Source: Acholeplasmataceae bacterium UBA5769 (lineage in GTDB: Bacteria > Bacillota_I > Bacilli_A > Acholeplasmatales > Acholeplasmataceae). From it: a stretch of DNA of 64,000 nucleotides. The position numbers and the translations under genes are program-made. Location: contig DIER01000042.1 of the NCBI GenBank assembly GCA_002418725.1, positions 3,555 through 67,554 of the forward strand, read 5' to 3'. Positions 53,718-62,791 of the stretch are shown piece by piece. Every line of letters begins with the position of its first letter. Within the stretch, counting starts at the first letter, position 1. The notes beneath the pieces are model-generated. The model was given only the letters and a program-made list of their open reading frames with translations. It made no database searches and was not told the DNA's origin.

Positions 53718-56186
53718 ATGCTAAAAAAATGGTTTGATCCAGGTAAAAAAGAGCTTAAAGAGGCTAGAAAGATTGCGGATAAAGTCTTCGCACTCGAAGC
53801 TGAAATGGCAAGTTTGTCTGATGCTGATCTGCAAGCAAAAACACCGTGGTTCAAAGAACGATATCAACAAGGTGAGTCACTTGAACAACTGATGCCTGAG
53901 GCATTTGCTGTTGTTAGAGAAGCTTCAAGACGTGTGACAAAACTTTTCCCATATTATGTTCAGGTACTTGGTGCTGTTGCGATTTTCCACGGGAATATCG
54001 CAGAAATGAAAACAGGTGAAGGTAAAACATTGACCGCTGTTATGCCAGCGTATTTATCTGCATTAAATGGCGAAGGCGTTCACATTGTTACCGTGAATGA
54101 ATATTTGGCGAAACGTGAAGCGCAAGGGGACATTGGTGACCTCTTCCGTTTTTTAGGTTTAACGGTTGGTTTAAATTTAAGAGACATTACACGTGAACAA
54201 AAGCGTGAAGCCTATGATTGTGACATCCTTTATTCAACAAACGCTGAATTAGGTTTCGATTACTTAAGAGATCACATGGTATTATATGCCAAAGATATGG
54301 TTCAACAACGTGGTTTGACCTATGCCATTATCGATGAAGTTGACTCCATCTTAATCGATGAAGCGAGAACACCACTCATTATTTCTGGTGGTGAAAAGAA
54401 CAACCATAACCTCTATCAATCTGCAGACCGTTTTGCAAAATCACTTCGGGATGAAGATTTTGAAATTGATTTAGAGTCGAAAACGATCGCTTTGACTCCT
54501 TCTGGAATCAAACGCGCAGAACAAATTTTTCAATTAGAAAACTTATATGACTTACGCCACGTAACCCTTGTCCATCACATCAACAATGCACTTCGTGCTG
54601 TTCATATCATGGCAAGAGACGTTGAGTATGTCGTTCAAGATGGTGAAGTTTTAATCGTCGACCAATTTACCGGTCGTATTTTACGTGGTCGTCAATTTTC
54701 TGAAGGCTTGCATCAAGCATTGGAAGCTAAAGAAGGTGTCCAAATTAAAAAGGAAACCGTTACGGTTGCAACCATTACCTACCAAAACTTCTTTAGAATG
54801 TATAAGAAACTTTCCGGGATGACCGGTACAGCGAAGACCGAAGAAGAAGAATTTAGAGACATTTATAATATGGATGTGGTTGAAGTTCCAACGAATGCAC
54901 CTGTGATCAGAAACGATGAACCTGATTTTATTTATGCAAACCAAGAAGATAAATTTAAAGCACTTTGTGATGAAGTTGAAATGCGCAATCAAAAAGGACA
55001 ACCCATTTTAATTGGTACCATTGCGGTTGAAACCTCAGAATTATTATCTAGAATGTTGAAATTAAGACGTATCAATCACGAAGTCTTAAACGCTAAAAAT
55101 CATGAAAGAGAAGCTGAAATTGTCGCTAAAGCCGGTTTGATGGGCTCTGTGACCATTGCAACCAACATGGCTGGTCGTGGGACCGATATTAAGCTTGGCC
55201 AAGGTGTTGTTGCACTTGGTGGACTTGCAGTTCTCGGGAGTGAACGTCATGAATCGAGACGTATTGATAATCAGTTAAGAGGTCGTAGTGGACGCCAGGG
55301 AGACCCCGGGTATTCAAGATTCTATATTTCTGCAGACGATGAACTTATGCAACGCTTTGGTGGTGACACCTTTAAGCGTCGTATCGAAATGCTTGAAAAA
55401 TTGAATACCACCGGTGAACCACTGGCATCGAAAATGTTTTCTAAGTTTGTTGCCTCTGCACAAAAACGTATTGAAGGTAACAACTATGATACACGTAAAA
55501 ACGTATTAAAATACGATGATGTGCTTCGTAAACAACGTGAAATCATTTATAAAGAACGCCGTGATGTTTTAACGTTAGAATCGATTGAAGATCAAGTGAG
55601 AGATACGGTTCGTAAAAGCCTATCAAGAACACTGCATCAGTTCATTCATAGCGTGGGCAAAAACCAGTTTAAGATTGACGATGACAACATCATCGCCACC
55701 TTCAACGGCAACATCTTTATGCCCAATACCCTTCAAAAAGACTATCTTGAATCCTTAGACGAAGTCGAGTTAGAATCGTATATTTTAGAACTTGCTGAAA
55801 AGGAACTCGATCGTAAAAAGGCGATGGTTCCACCTGAAATTTATAATGAATTCTTAAAAGTTGTCATGCTTCGTGTCATTGATACTTACTGGATGCGTCA
55901 CATTGATGCGATGAGTGAATTAAGACAAGCTGTAGGCTTACAAGCTTATGGTCAAACAAGCCCATTGGTTGTTTATCAACAACAAGGTTTAGCGATGTTC
56001 AACGAAATGGTGGCAAACATTGCCAATGATGTGACACGATATGCGATTCGTGCCCAAATTCAATATAATGTTGAACGTGAAGCCGTTGTTAAAAATACAC
56101 AAACCAATGAAGGACGCAGTGATAATCGTCCCAAAAAACCCAAGGTTAAAAAGAATCGTTCACAACGTAATTTACCTTGGCGATAA
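53718..56186 (+). CDS. secA: Protein translocase ATPase SecA
   Basis: An 822-residue SecA: KTGEGKTLTAV, IIDEVDSILIDEART, and full NBD2 with TNMAGRGTDIKLGQG and LRGRSGRQGDPG. The C-terminal Cys-rich zinc/SecB tail is missing; the protein ends in a basic KKNRSQRNLPWR, as is common in Gram-positive and cell-wall-less bacteria. It drives export through SecYEG. Co-transcribed with prfB. Confidence 0.98.
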   Translation: MLKKWFDPGKKELKEARKIADKVFALEAEMASLSDADLQAKTPWFKERYQQGESLEQLMPEAFAVVREASRRVTKLFPYYVQVLGAVAIFHGNIAEMKTGEGKTLTAVMPAYLSALNGEGVHIVTVNEYLAKREAQGDIGDLFRFLGLTVGLNLRDITREQKREAYDCDILYSTNAELGFDYLRDHMVLYAKDMVQQRGLTYAIIDEVDSILIDEARTPLIISGGEKNNHNLYQSADRFAKSLRDEDFEIDLESKTIALTPSGIKRAEQIFQLENLYDLRHVTLVHHINNALRAVHIMARDVEYVVQDGEVLIVDQFTGRILRGRQFSEGLHQALEAKEGVQIKKETVTVATITYQNFFRMYKKLSGMTGTAKTEEEEFRDIYNMDVVEVPTNAPVIRNDEPDFIYANQEDKFKALCDEVEMRNQKGQPILIGTIAVETSELLSRMLKLRRINHEVLNAKNHEREAEIVAKAGLMGSVTIATNMAGRGTDIKLGQGVVALGGLAVLGSERHESRRIDNQLRGRSGRQGDPGYSRFYISADDELMQRFGGDTFKRRIEMLEKLNTTGEPLASKMFSKFVASAQKRIEGNNYDTRKNVLKYDDVLRKQREIIYKERRDVLTLESIEDQVRDTVRKSLSRTLHQFIHSVGKNQFKIDDDNIIATFNGNIFMPNTLQKDYLESLDEVELESYILELAEKELDRKKAMVPPEIYNEFLKVVMLRVIDTYWMRHIDAMSELRQAVGLQAYGQTSPLVVYQQQGLAMFNEMVANIANDVTRYAIRAQIQYNVEREAVVKNTQTNEGRSDNRPKKPKVKKNRSQRNLPWR

Positions 56187-56198
56187 GGAGGTGTTTTT

Positions 56199-57299
56199 GT
56201 GGAAACCTATGAAGTTAATAAGATCATGAGTCAATTTAAGGAAAGCATCAACGATTTAAGAAAAGCGATAGGCCCACAGAAACTTGAGGAAACTTATCAA
56301 GCACTCAATCTTAAGATGCAAGATCCTACGTTTTGGTCAAATACCAAAGAAGCCAAAAGGGTGACCAAAGAAGCGACAGAAATCAGAGAAAAGCTTGACA
56401 AGTTCAAAGCTATTGAACAAAGCTACCTTCAACTTTTAGATTGGTATCAAGTCAGTGAAGAAGGCACAGAAGAATGGGCTATCTTAGAGACCGATCTTGA
56501 ACAACTACAAGAAGAACTCAAAGTTTTCGAGGTTGAAACCATTTTAAACGGTCCTTATGACCATGCAAACGCGATTTTGGAATTACACCCCGGAGCAGGT
56601 GGTACAGAGTCACAAGACTGGGCTGACATGCTTTACCGTATGTATTTACGCTATGCACAAAAGAAACGCTTTAAAGTAGAAGTCCTTGATTATCAAGCGG
56701 GTGAAGAAGCTGGCATAAAATCGGTGACGCTTCTGATCAAAGGTGCCTACGCATATGGCTATTTAAAAGCTGAACGCGGCGTCCATCGTTTGGTACGTAT
56801 ATCTCCTTTTGACTCCAATGCGAGAAGACACACATCCTTTGTTTCGCTCGATGTGTTACCTGAGCTTGAAGAAGATTTCGATATTGATCTTAAAGATGAA
56901 GATTTAAAAATTGATGTTTATCGTTCAGGTGGTGCAGGGGGACAATCGGTCAACACGACCGATTCAGCTGTGAGAATTACGCACTTACCCTCAGGTATTG
57001 TCGTCACCTGTCAAAACGAGCGCAGTCAATTAAAAAATAAAGAAGCAGCCATGAGCGTACTTAAAGCAAAGTTAATGCAAGAAGAGGTACGCAAACAAGA
57101 AGAACTTTTAAAAAATATTCAAGGGGAACAAAAAGAAATCGGTTGGGGCTCACAGATCAGATCTTATGTGTTCCATCCCTATCAAATGGTCAAGGATCAT
57201 CGTACCAATTATGAGGTCGGTCAAGTCGATCTTGTCATGGATGGTGACATTGATGGATTTATCAATGCGTATCTGAAGGCAGGTGACGCGAATGAATAA
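56199..57299 (+). CDS. prfB: Peptide chain release factor RF2, no frameshift
   Basis: A 366-residue RF2 ending translation at UAA and UGA. GGQ motif region (SGGAGGQSVNTTDSAVRI) and the SPFDSNARRHTSF stretch are intact; the latter is the RF2-like replacement region. The usual programmed +1 frameshift near codon 26 is absent: the frame is continuous from GTG 56199, which has AAGGAGG 6 bases upstream. Its presence supports UGA as stop here. It is 12 bases after the secA stop. Confidence 0.95.
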   Translation: METYEVNKIMSQFKESINDLRKAIGPQKLEETYQALNLKMQDPTFWSNTKEAKRVTKEATEIREKLDKFKAIEQSYLQLLDWYQVSEEGTEEWAILETDLEQLQEELKVFEVETILNGPYDHANAILELHPGAGGTESQDWADMLYRMYLRYAQKKRFKVEVLDYQAGEEAGIKSVTLLIKGAYAYGYLKAERGVHRLVRISPFDSNARRHTSFVSLDVLPELEEDFDIDLKDEDLKIDVYRSGGAGGQSVNTTDSAVRITHLPSGIVVTCQNERSQLKNKEAAMSVLKAKLMQEEVRKQEELLKNIQGEQKEIGWGSQIRSYVFHPYQMVKDHRTNYEVGQVDLVMDGDIDGFINAYLKAGDANE

Positions 57300-58152
57300 A
57301 GCTAAAATTCGTGAAGTAACAGAAATAACAGCAGGTGTGGTGATCATGTCTGCTGGTTTCTATTTTTTCCTTTTACCGCTTAATCTTGTCATTGGTGGTG
57401 TGATGGGTGTTGCTGTCATCACCAGAGATGTCATACCCGTTTCTTTGTTCATGTATATCGCAAACTTTGTTTTATTGATGCTTGGTTGGTTAGTGTTAGG
57501 TAAACTCTTTTTTGTTAAAACGGCTTTTGCGACACTTTTGTCACCAACCATCGTATGGATCCTCGAAAAAACGGTTCCTGCCGATTACTTTATGAAATTT
57601 ATGACCGAAAGTCCACTGTTGATTGGTGCTGCTTTTGGCGGGATATTCTTAGGGATTGGTTTAGGTATTGTCATTAGAAATAATGCCACAACCGGGGGGA
57701 TTGATGTTGTCCAAAACATTATGCATAAGTATTTACATATGCCATTTTCTACCGCGATGTATATCACAGATGGGGCCATCATTTTAATTGCGATGATTAT
57801 CAATTTCCAACTTGGGCTCTATGCGGTAGGCTCCATGATGATCAGTGGGCTTTTAATCGATCGGTTATCGATTGAAGGCAAAGCGGGTTATACCGTTTTC
57901 ATTGTGACAGATCATACAGAAATGATGCAACAAAAGATCTATGAAAAACTGGAAAGAGGAATCACCAAAGTCAAAGTTGTTGGTGGTTATTCTAAACAAG
58001 AAAAAGATATGATCATGTGTACGGTCGACCGTGCACAACTCTATATGTTTAAATACATCATCAAACAAGCAGATCCAAAAGCATTTACCTTCGTAACGAA
58101 AACAAAAGAAGTCCTTGGTGAAGGCTTTAGTAGGGAGAGTGCACAATGGTAA
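57292..58152 (+). CDS. YitT/DUF2179 family membrane protein
   Basis: A 286-residue protein with about six membrane segments and a C-terminal soluble DUF2179 domain (VFIVTDHTEMMQQKIYEKLERGITKV, VVGGYSKQEKDMIMC). Family members are often called YitT; the transported substrate is unknown. ATG overlaps the prfB stop by 8 bases. The stop overlaps the next gene by 7. Confidence 0.88.
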   Translation: MNKAKIREVTEITAGVVIMSAGFYFFLLPLNLVIGGVMGVAVITRDVIPVSLFMYIANFVLLMLGWLVLGKLFFVKTAFATLLSPTIVWILEKTVPADYFMKFMTESPLLIGAAFGGIFLGIGLGIVIRNNATTGGIDVVQNIMHKYLHMPFSTAMYITDGAIILIAMIINFQLGLYAVGSMMISGLLIDRLSIEGKAGYTVFIVTDHTEMMQQKIYEKLERGITKVKVVGGYSKQEKDMIMCTVDRAQLYMFKYIIKQADPKAFTFVTKTKEVLGEGFSRESAQW

Positions 58153-59642
58153 ACAAAAAACTTGGTATCTTATTTTTAATGAGCGTCATACTGGCTTTTT
58201 TTGCAGGCTTTTATGCACAGCGCATCATCCCATTTTCACCTCAAACAAACAGTGGTGATATGTTTGACTATATCATCCAGTCCTTTGAGAACTATTATTA
58301 TTACGATTTAGATGATGATGAAATTCATCAAGCATTTATAGCCACCATGGAAGCATCGATCAACAAGATTGCTGAGCTCAATAACGATCCTTATACGAGA
58401 TTGGTGGCAACCCCTTTAGCCTCAGGTCCATTTGATGATGAGAAATTTGTTGGCATTGGTGTAAGTTTTGTTTTCGAAGCACGTGATCTTCGGGTGGGCT
58501 ATGTCTACCCGCAAGGCGCAGCACATCAAAAGATTTATCCAAATGACTTGATTGTTGGCATAAAGAATGGTGATGAAGACGTTTATTTTAAAGATTTGAA
58601 TACCGTAAATGACGTCTTGTTGCTTCTTAGCGGTGAGGTAGATGAAACAAAAAACTTTCTCATTTTAAATCCTGATGGTGAAGAAGATGTCGTGTCCATC
58701 ACGTATAAAGAAATCTTAACACCAACGGCTTACAGTTTAAACCTCGGTGAACCCAACATTGCCTATATCAAAATTGATCGCTTTTCCGGTGCATCCGATG
58801 GCACAGCTGGCACAGCACAAGTTTTCCAAAACACACTAAACGAACTTGAAGCCACACTTTTAAGTGGTGAAGGTAAAACGTTAATTCTAGATTTAAGAAA
58901 CAACCCTGGTGGCGCACTCACTGCGCTGCATAACCAAGGTGTCTCTTCGGTACTTCCAGGCATCACACAACAACTTCTCACACAAAACGTTGAAGCACCG
59001 CTATTCACGATGATTCCAAAAACAGGAACCGTTCAACGGTTTTATGGAGCCTTAGCGCAAAAGAAACCGTATGACATCAAGGTGCTTGTGAATGAACACT
59101 CAGCCTCTGCAGCAGAAGTGCTAGCTGCTGCTTTGCAGACACGTGGTGGTTATGAACTTTATGGAAGACCAACTTATGGGAAAGGCGTTTATCAAAATCA
59201 GGTCAGATTACAAGATATCAAAGGTATCCGTTATGCACTCGTCTATACCGAAGGTGAATGGTTTTACGGTGATAACCTCAATGTAAGCACGACACCACTT
59301 CACGTCAATCTCATTGATAATAGTGGTATACAAAGCATCGATATGCCGGTTTACCGCGGGGAAATGACTGTGGATGGCGTCTATCAAGGACTATCAAACT
59401 ATCAAGCATTCCTCAATATCTATTATGGTTTAGAAGGCGTAAACAGATTGCGTACGGATGGCTATTTTGATCAAAAAACCAAGGATGTTGTCTTTCAGTT
59501 CAATACTGAACATGAACTGTCAGGAGATACCATTCATCTTTTAACAGCGAGAAAAATCCATGATCTCTACATGGAGATGTTATTTGATCTTACTTTAGAT
59601 AAAGAATTACAGCACGTGATAGATATCATTTTAAACCGTTAA
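58146..59642 (+). CDS. S41 C-terminal processing peptidase-like protein
   Basis: A 498-residue protein with an N-terminal membrane anchor (5-27) and an S41 peptidase core outside the cell: PDZ-like region around 100-190, DLRNNPGGALTAL, EHSASAAEV with catalytic S321, and TYGKGVYQ with K346 and Q350. A peptidoglycan-binding-like domain follows (RTDGYFDQKTKDVVFQFN). CtpA/CtpB relatives process exported proteins from the C-terminus; in cell-wall-less mollicutes the targets would be membrane or secreted proteins. Starts inside the end of yitT. Confidence 0.9.
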   Translation: MVNKKLGILFLMSVILAFFAGFYAQRIIPFSPQTNSGDMFDYIIQSFENYYYYDLDDDEIHQAFIATMEASINKIAELNNDPYTRLVATPLASGPFDDEKFVGIGVSFVFEARDLRVGYVYPQGAAHQKIYPNDLIVGIKNGDEDVYFKDLNTVNDVLLLLSGEVDETKNFLILNPDGEEDVVSITYKEILTPTAYSLNLGEPNIAYIKIDRFSGASDGTAGTAQVFQNTLNELEATLLSGEGKTLILDLRNNPGGALTALHNQGVSSVLPGITQQLLTQNVEAPLFTMIPKTGTVQRFYGALAQKKPYDIKVLVNEHSASAAEVLAAALQTRGGYELYGRPTYGKGVYQNQVRLQDIKGIRYALVYTEGEWFYGDNLNVSTTPLHVNLIDNSGIQSIDMPVYRGEMTVDGVYQGLSNYQAFLNIYYGLEGVNRLRTDGYFDQKTKDVVFQFNTEHELSGDTIHLLTARKIHDLYMEMLFDLTLDKELQHVIDIILNR

Positions 59643-59643
59643 A

Positions 59644-60420
59644 ATGAAACAGATAACAGGCATAAAGAAACTAAAGAAGGCCATTGAAGTCACATTTGAT
59701 GAAGACCTTGTGGTCGTCGTTGAACCTGAACTTGTCATCAAATATCATCTAAACGTGGGTAACACCCTAGATGAGGCTACTTTTTTATCGTTTGATAACG
59801 AAAACATGTACTTATCAACGTTACGTTTCGCACTTTCTAAACTAAAGAAAATGCTGACTGTAAAAGAATTGAAGGATATCCTTTCAACACGTGATGTGCC
59901 AATCTCTATCCAACGCCGCGTCTTAAATCATGCGATTGAAAGAAAGTATCTCGATGATTTAGCTTATGCGAAGATGTATCTCTCTTTGAGACAATACCAA
60001 GAAGGTCCTCAGATGATGAAACATCGGTTAAAAGAAAAAGGTATTTCAGATGCGATTATCCAAATGATTTTTGCGGATTATCTAGAGAAAGATATCGTCG
60101 AATCGCTCGTTAAATCAAAACTCACAAGTATGAAGAAAAAGACCAAAAAACAAGCCTTTCAAACCATTAAAATGCAGTTAATCGCGAAAGGTTTTGACCA
60201 TGATGTCATTGATCGATCTTTACATTTTAATGTTGAACAATATCAAGGTGATGAACGTATGCTACTCGAAAAAGCATATCAAAAGATACAGCACACGTAT
60301 CAATCCAAGCTGAGTGGTTATGAACTCGAACAAAAAATCAAAGAAAAATTATATCAAAAAGGCTTTTCTTATGACATGATTAAAGCCTATCTTGAAGAAA
60401 TTAAGCTTCAATCATGGTAA
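59644..60420 (+). CDS. recX: RecX family regulatory protein
   Basis: A 258-residue RecX: three-helix repeats such as KELKDILSTRDVPISIQRRVLNHAIERKYLDDLAYAKMYL, and repeated G(I/F)xxxxI(I/D) units. It modulates RecA filaments. It begins one base after the S41 stop without a clear Shine-Dalgarno, suggesting coupling. The stop lies in a terminator stem. Confidence 0.9.
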   Translation: MKQITGIKKLKKAIEVTFDEDLVVVVEPELVIKYHLNVGNTLDEATFLSFDNENMYLSTLRFALSKLKKMLTVKELKDILSTRDVPISIQRRVLNHAIERKYLDDLAYAKMYLSLRQYQEGPQMMKHRLKEKGISDAIIQMIFADYLEKDIVESLVKSKLTSMKKKTKKQAFQTIKMQLIAKGFDHDVIDRSLHFNVEQYQGDERMLLEKAYQKIQHTYQSKLSGYELEQKIKEKLYQKGFSYDMIKAYLEEIKLQSW

Positions 60421-60440
60421 AATCATGGTTGAAGTTTTTT
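60406..60440 (+). terminator. Terminator of the secA-recX run
   Basis: CTTCAATCATGG and CATGGTTGAAG around a short loop, followed by six T; includes the recX stop. Confidence 0.8.
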
Positions 60441-60456
60441 ATGGGAGGCTATGTTT

Positions 60457-61935
60457 ATGACCTGTTATATCAATGGTGTGATACATACGATGTTACATGA
60501 AAAAGAGATGTATCATCAACTAGTTGTTGAAAATGGTATCATCGTTAATGTTGGAGACGCACTAGATCTTAGTTCATGCGACCAAATCATCGATTTAAAG
60601 GGAGCTCATCTATATCCAGGTTTTGTCGATGCCCATTTGCATTTATTAGGCTATGGTGAACATTTAGCAACCCCTAATCTTTCTGCATGCACCAATAAAC
60701 AGATGGTCTTTCAACATCTTGATCAATTTAGGGGTAGTGCTTACCTTTTTGCACAAGGTTACTTGGATCAAGGGATAACCGCGGAAGAACTAGAGATTCG
60801 TTATCCTGGGCAAATCATGTTGTTAAGACACAATGACTTTCACGGTTTAACACTTAGCAAAGCAGCGTTAAACCACTTTCATGTTTCTGATGACACAGGA
60901 ATCCTTAAAGAATTAAAAGCTCAGCACGTGCTCGATTTGATACCAAAGAAGACCAAACAAAGTTTGATGATGATGCTTGAAAAAGCGATGGATTCACTTT
61001 ATCAGTATGGCATCACCGGTGGTCATTCCGATGATTTGTTTTACTATAATGGATTTGATGAAACGTATGCGGTTTTCGAAGATGTCATGAAGAAAAAACC
61101 ATTTAGAACCCATTTGTTGATGCACCATGAAGTGATCGATGATTACATCAAATCAAAGAAACTATGGGGTATTCAATCCCCTTATCTTGAGTTAGGTGCA
61201 GTTAAGATGTTTTATGATGGAACCATGTCTTCTCAGACAGCGTTGATGAAAGATCCATACAAAACAACCAAGGATAACGGTGAAGTTGTGATGGGTAAAG
61301 ACCATTTCACCGAAGTCTTATTAAAAGCGAGATCATATGGGCTACCTGTTGCTGTTCATGTCATTGGTGATTTAGGTCTTGATGAAGTCGTTGACCTGCT
61401 TCATACATATCCACCAAAAGAAGGTTTAATGGATCGTATCATCCACGCGCCGTGGATGATGCATGAGACCCTAGCCAAAATGAAGGGTAGACCGATGACT
61501 TTTGATATTCAACCTCCCTTTTTAGCATCTGATCTACCAAGAGCATACCAACTGTTTTCAAAAGCACCAGATGCACATTTTCCGTGGAAAACGTATTTGA
61601 ATCATCAATTGATACTGTCAGGTTCTTCGGATGCTCCTGTTGAAAATCCCAATCCGCTTTTAGGCATAAGAGATGCGATCTTTAGAAGATCAAGGGTTGA
61701 TCATCAAGTGTATCAAAAAGAAGAAGCATTATCTGCTTTTGAAGCCATTAAGCTCTATACCACGACCGCGCATGCACAAAGTTTGATAACGCCTCGTGGG
61801 TACATCAAAAAAGGTTATTTAGCTGATTTTACGGTCTTAGATCAAGCCATAGAACACATGGAAGAGGAAGCTTTTAGTAAACCTCATGTCGTTATGACCA
61901 TCATTGATAATAAGATTGTCTATAGACGTGATTAG
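60457..61935 (+). CDS. YtcJ-like amidohydrolase
   Basis: A 492-residue metal-dependent amidohydrolase of the YtcJ type: GFVDAHLHLLGYG metal motif, GHSDDL, an EMKFYDGT-like KMFYDGTMSSQTA, HVIGDLGLDEV and SSDAPVENPNPLLGIRDAI. It hydrolyses C-N bonds of unknown substrates. ATG 60457 is taken because GGGAGG is 8 bases before it; ATG 60451 would be only 2 bases away. Confidence 0.88.
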   Translation: MTCYINGVIHTMLHEKEMYHQLVVENGIIVNVGDALDLSSCDQIIDLKGAHLYPGFVDAHLHLLGYGEHLATPNLSACTNKQMVFQHLDQFRGSAYLFAQGYLDQGITAEELEIRYPGQIMLLRHNDFHGLTLSKAALNHFHVSDDTGILKELKAQHVLDLIPKKTKQSLMMMLEKAMDSLYQYGITGGHSDDLFYYNGFDETYAVFEDVMKKKPFRTHLLMHHEVIDDYIKSKKLWGIQSPYLELGAVKMFYDGTMSSQTALMKDPYKTTKDNGEVVMGKDHFTEVLLKARSYGLPVAVHVIGDLGLDEVVDLLHTYPPKEGLMDRIIHAPWMMHETLAKMKGRPMTFDIQPPFLASDLPRAYQLFSKAPDAHFPWKTYLNHQLILSGSSDAPVENPNPLLGIRDAIFRRSRVDHQVYQKEEALSAFEAIKLYTTTAHAQSLITPRGYIKKGYLADFTVLDQAIEHMEEEAFSKPHVVMTIIDNKIVYRRD

Positions 61936-62011
61936 GGGTTGCATAAGACTTGAACCAATCGGTTTAATCAAGTAAAATAAGTTATGAATATAAAGGTTAG
62001 GAATGACAACC

Positions 62012-62659
62012 ATGAAACTCGAATTTTGGCTAGATTACTTATCACCCTTATGCTATAAACAGCATCAGGTGATTGAACAACTCTATAAAAAATATACTTT
62101 TGAGGATTTAGAACTCTTATACCGTAGTTATGAGATGATTCCTTCTTTTGAGCCTACCGAAAATTGCACGTTCGAATATGTGCTTTCACAACATCACGTC
62201 TTAACAGATGAAGAGGTTAAAGTCATGTTTGGTGAACTGCCAAAATCATTAAAACCTGTCAAGGTCATCGATGCACATCGTCTGTCGCATCTTGCTAAAA
62301 AATACCAAAAAGCCTTTGAGTACAACAAGCAAATTTTTAAAACTTATTACGTTGAAAAACAAGATATATCCAAACACGAAGTGTTAAGAAGAGTCTGTAA
62401 GAAAGTTGGACTTGATTTAGGAAAAGTGGATGAGGTTTTATCAAGTGATCTTTTCTATGATGCAGTTCAGATGAACCGCGAAAATGCCATTATGAAGGGC
62501 ATTTTTGAAATCCCTCACATTCGTATTGATGGCAAAGTTAGGCTTGCAGGTTACCATTTGGAAGAACATGTTTTAGACGCTTTGACACAAGCAAAAATCA
62601 CGTACGTAAAGACTGATTTCTGTGAAGGAGAAAATTGTGAACGTAAAAAGACTCGCTGA
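62012..62659 (+). CDS. DsbA-family thioredoxin-fold protein
   Basis: A 215-residue protein of the FrnE/DsbA class. The redox motif at residues 11-14 reads SPLC, so the first cysteine of CxxC is Ser; a lone Cys14 remains. Helical insert in the middle and PHIRIDGKVRLAGYH cis-Pro loop near the end are typical. No signal peptide, so it is cytosolic. With one Cys it could act as a thiol transferase rather than an oxidase. ATG 62012 is chosen over 62003 by spacing from AGGA. Confidence 0.85.
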   Translation: MKLEFWLDYLSPLCYKQHQVIEQLYKKYTFEDLELLYRSYEMIPSFEPTENCTFEYVLSQHHVLTDEEVKVMFGELPKSLKPVKVIDAHRLSHLAKKYQKAFEYNKQIFKTYYVEKQDISKHEVLRRVCKKVGLDLGKVDEVLSSDLFYDAVQMNRENAIMKGIFEIPHIRIDGKVRLAGYHLEEHVLDALTQAKITYVKTDFCEGENCERKKTR

Positions 62660-62667
62660 GTCTTTTT
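62645..62667 (+). terminator. Terminator of the DsbA-like gene
   Basis: AAAAAGACTC, loop GCT, GAGTCTTTTT; contains the gene's TGA. Confidence 0.85.
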
Positions 62668-62791
62668 CTTTTGAAAAAAGGAAATTGACATTCGTTTTCA
62701 GAGCGTTTTATCCGTTATTTCGTTGATTTTCATAGTATTTTTTCATAAACTATGGTATAGTTAATAAGGTTTAAAAGAATTGAGGAAAAAG

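Noticed and set aside
56199..56300. A programmed frameshift in prfB
   Set aside because: The reading frame is continuous from the GTG and no CTT-TGA-type slippery site is present near codon 26.
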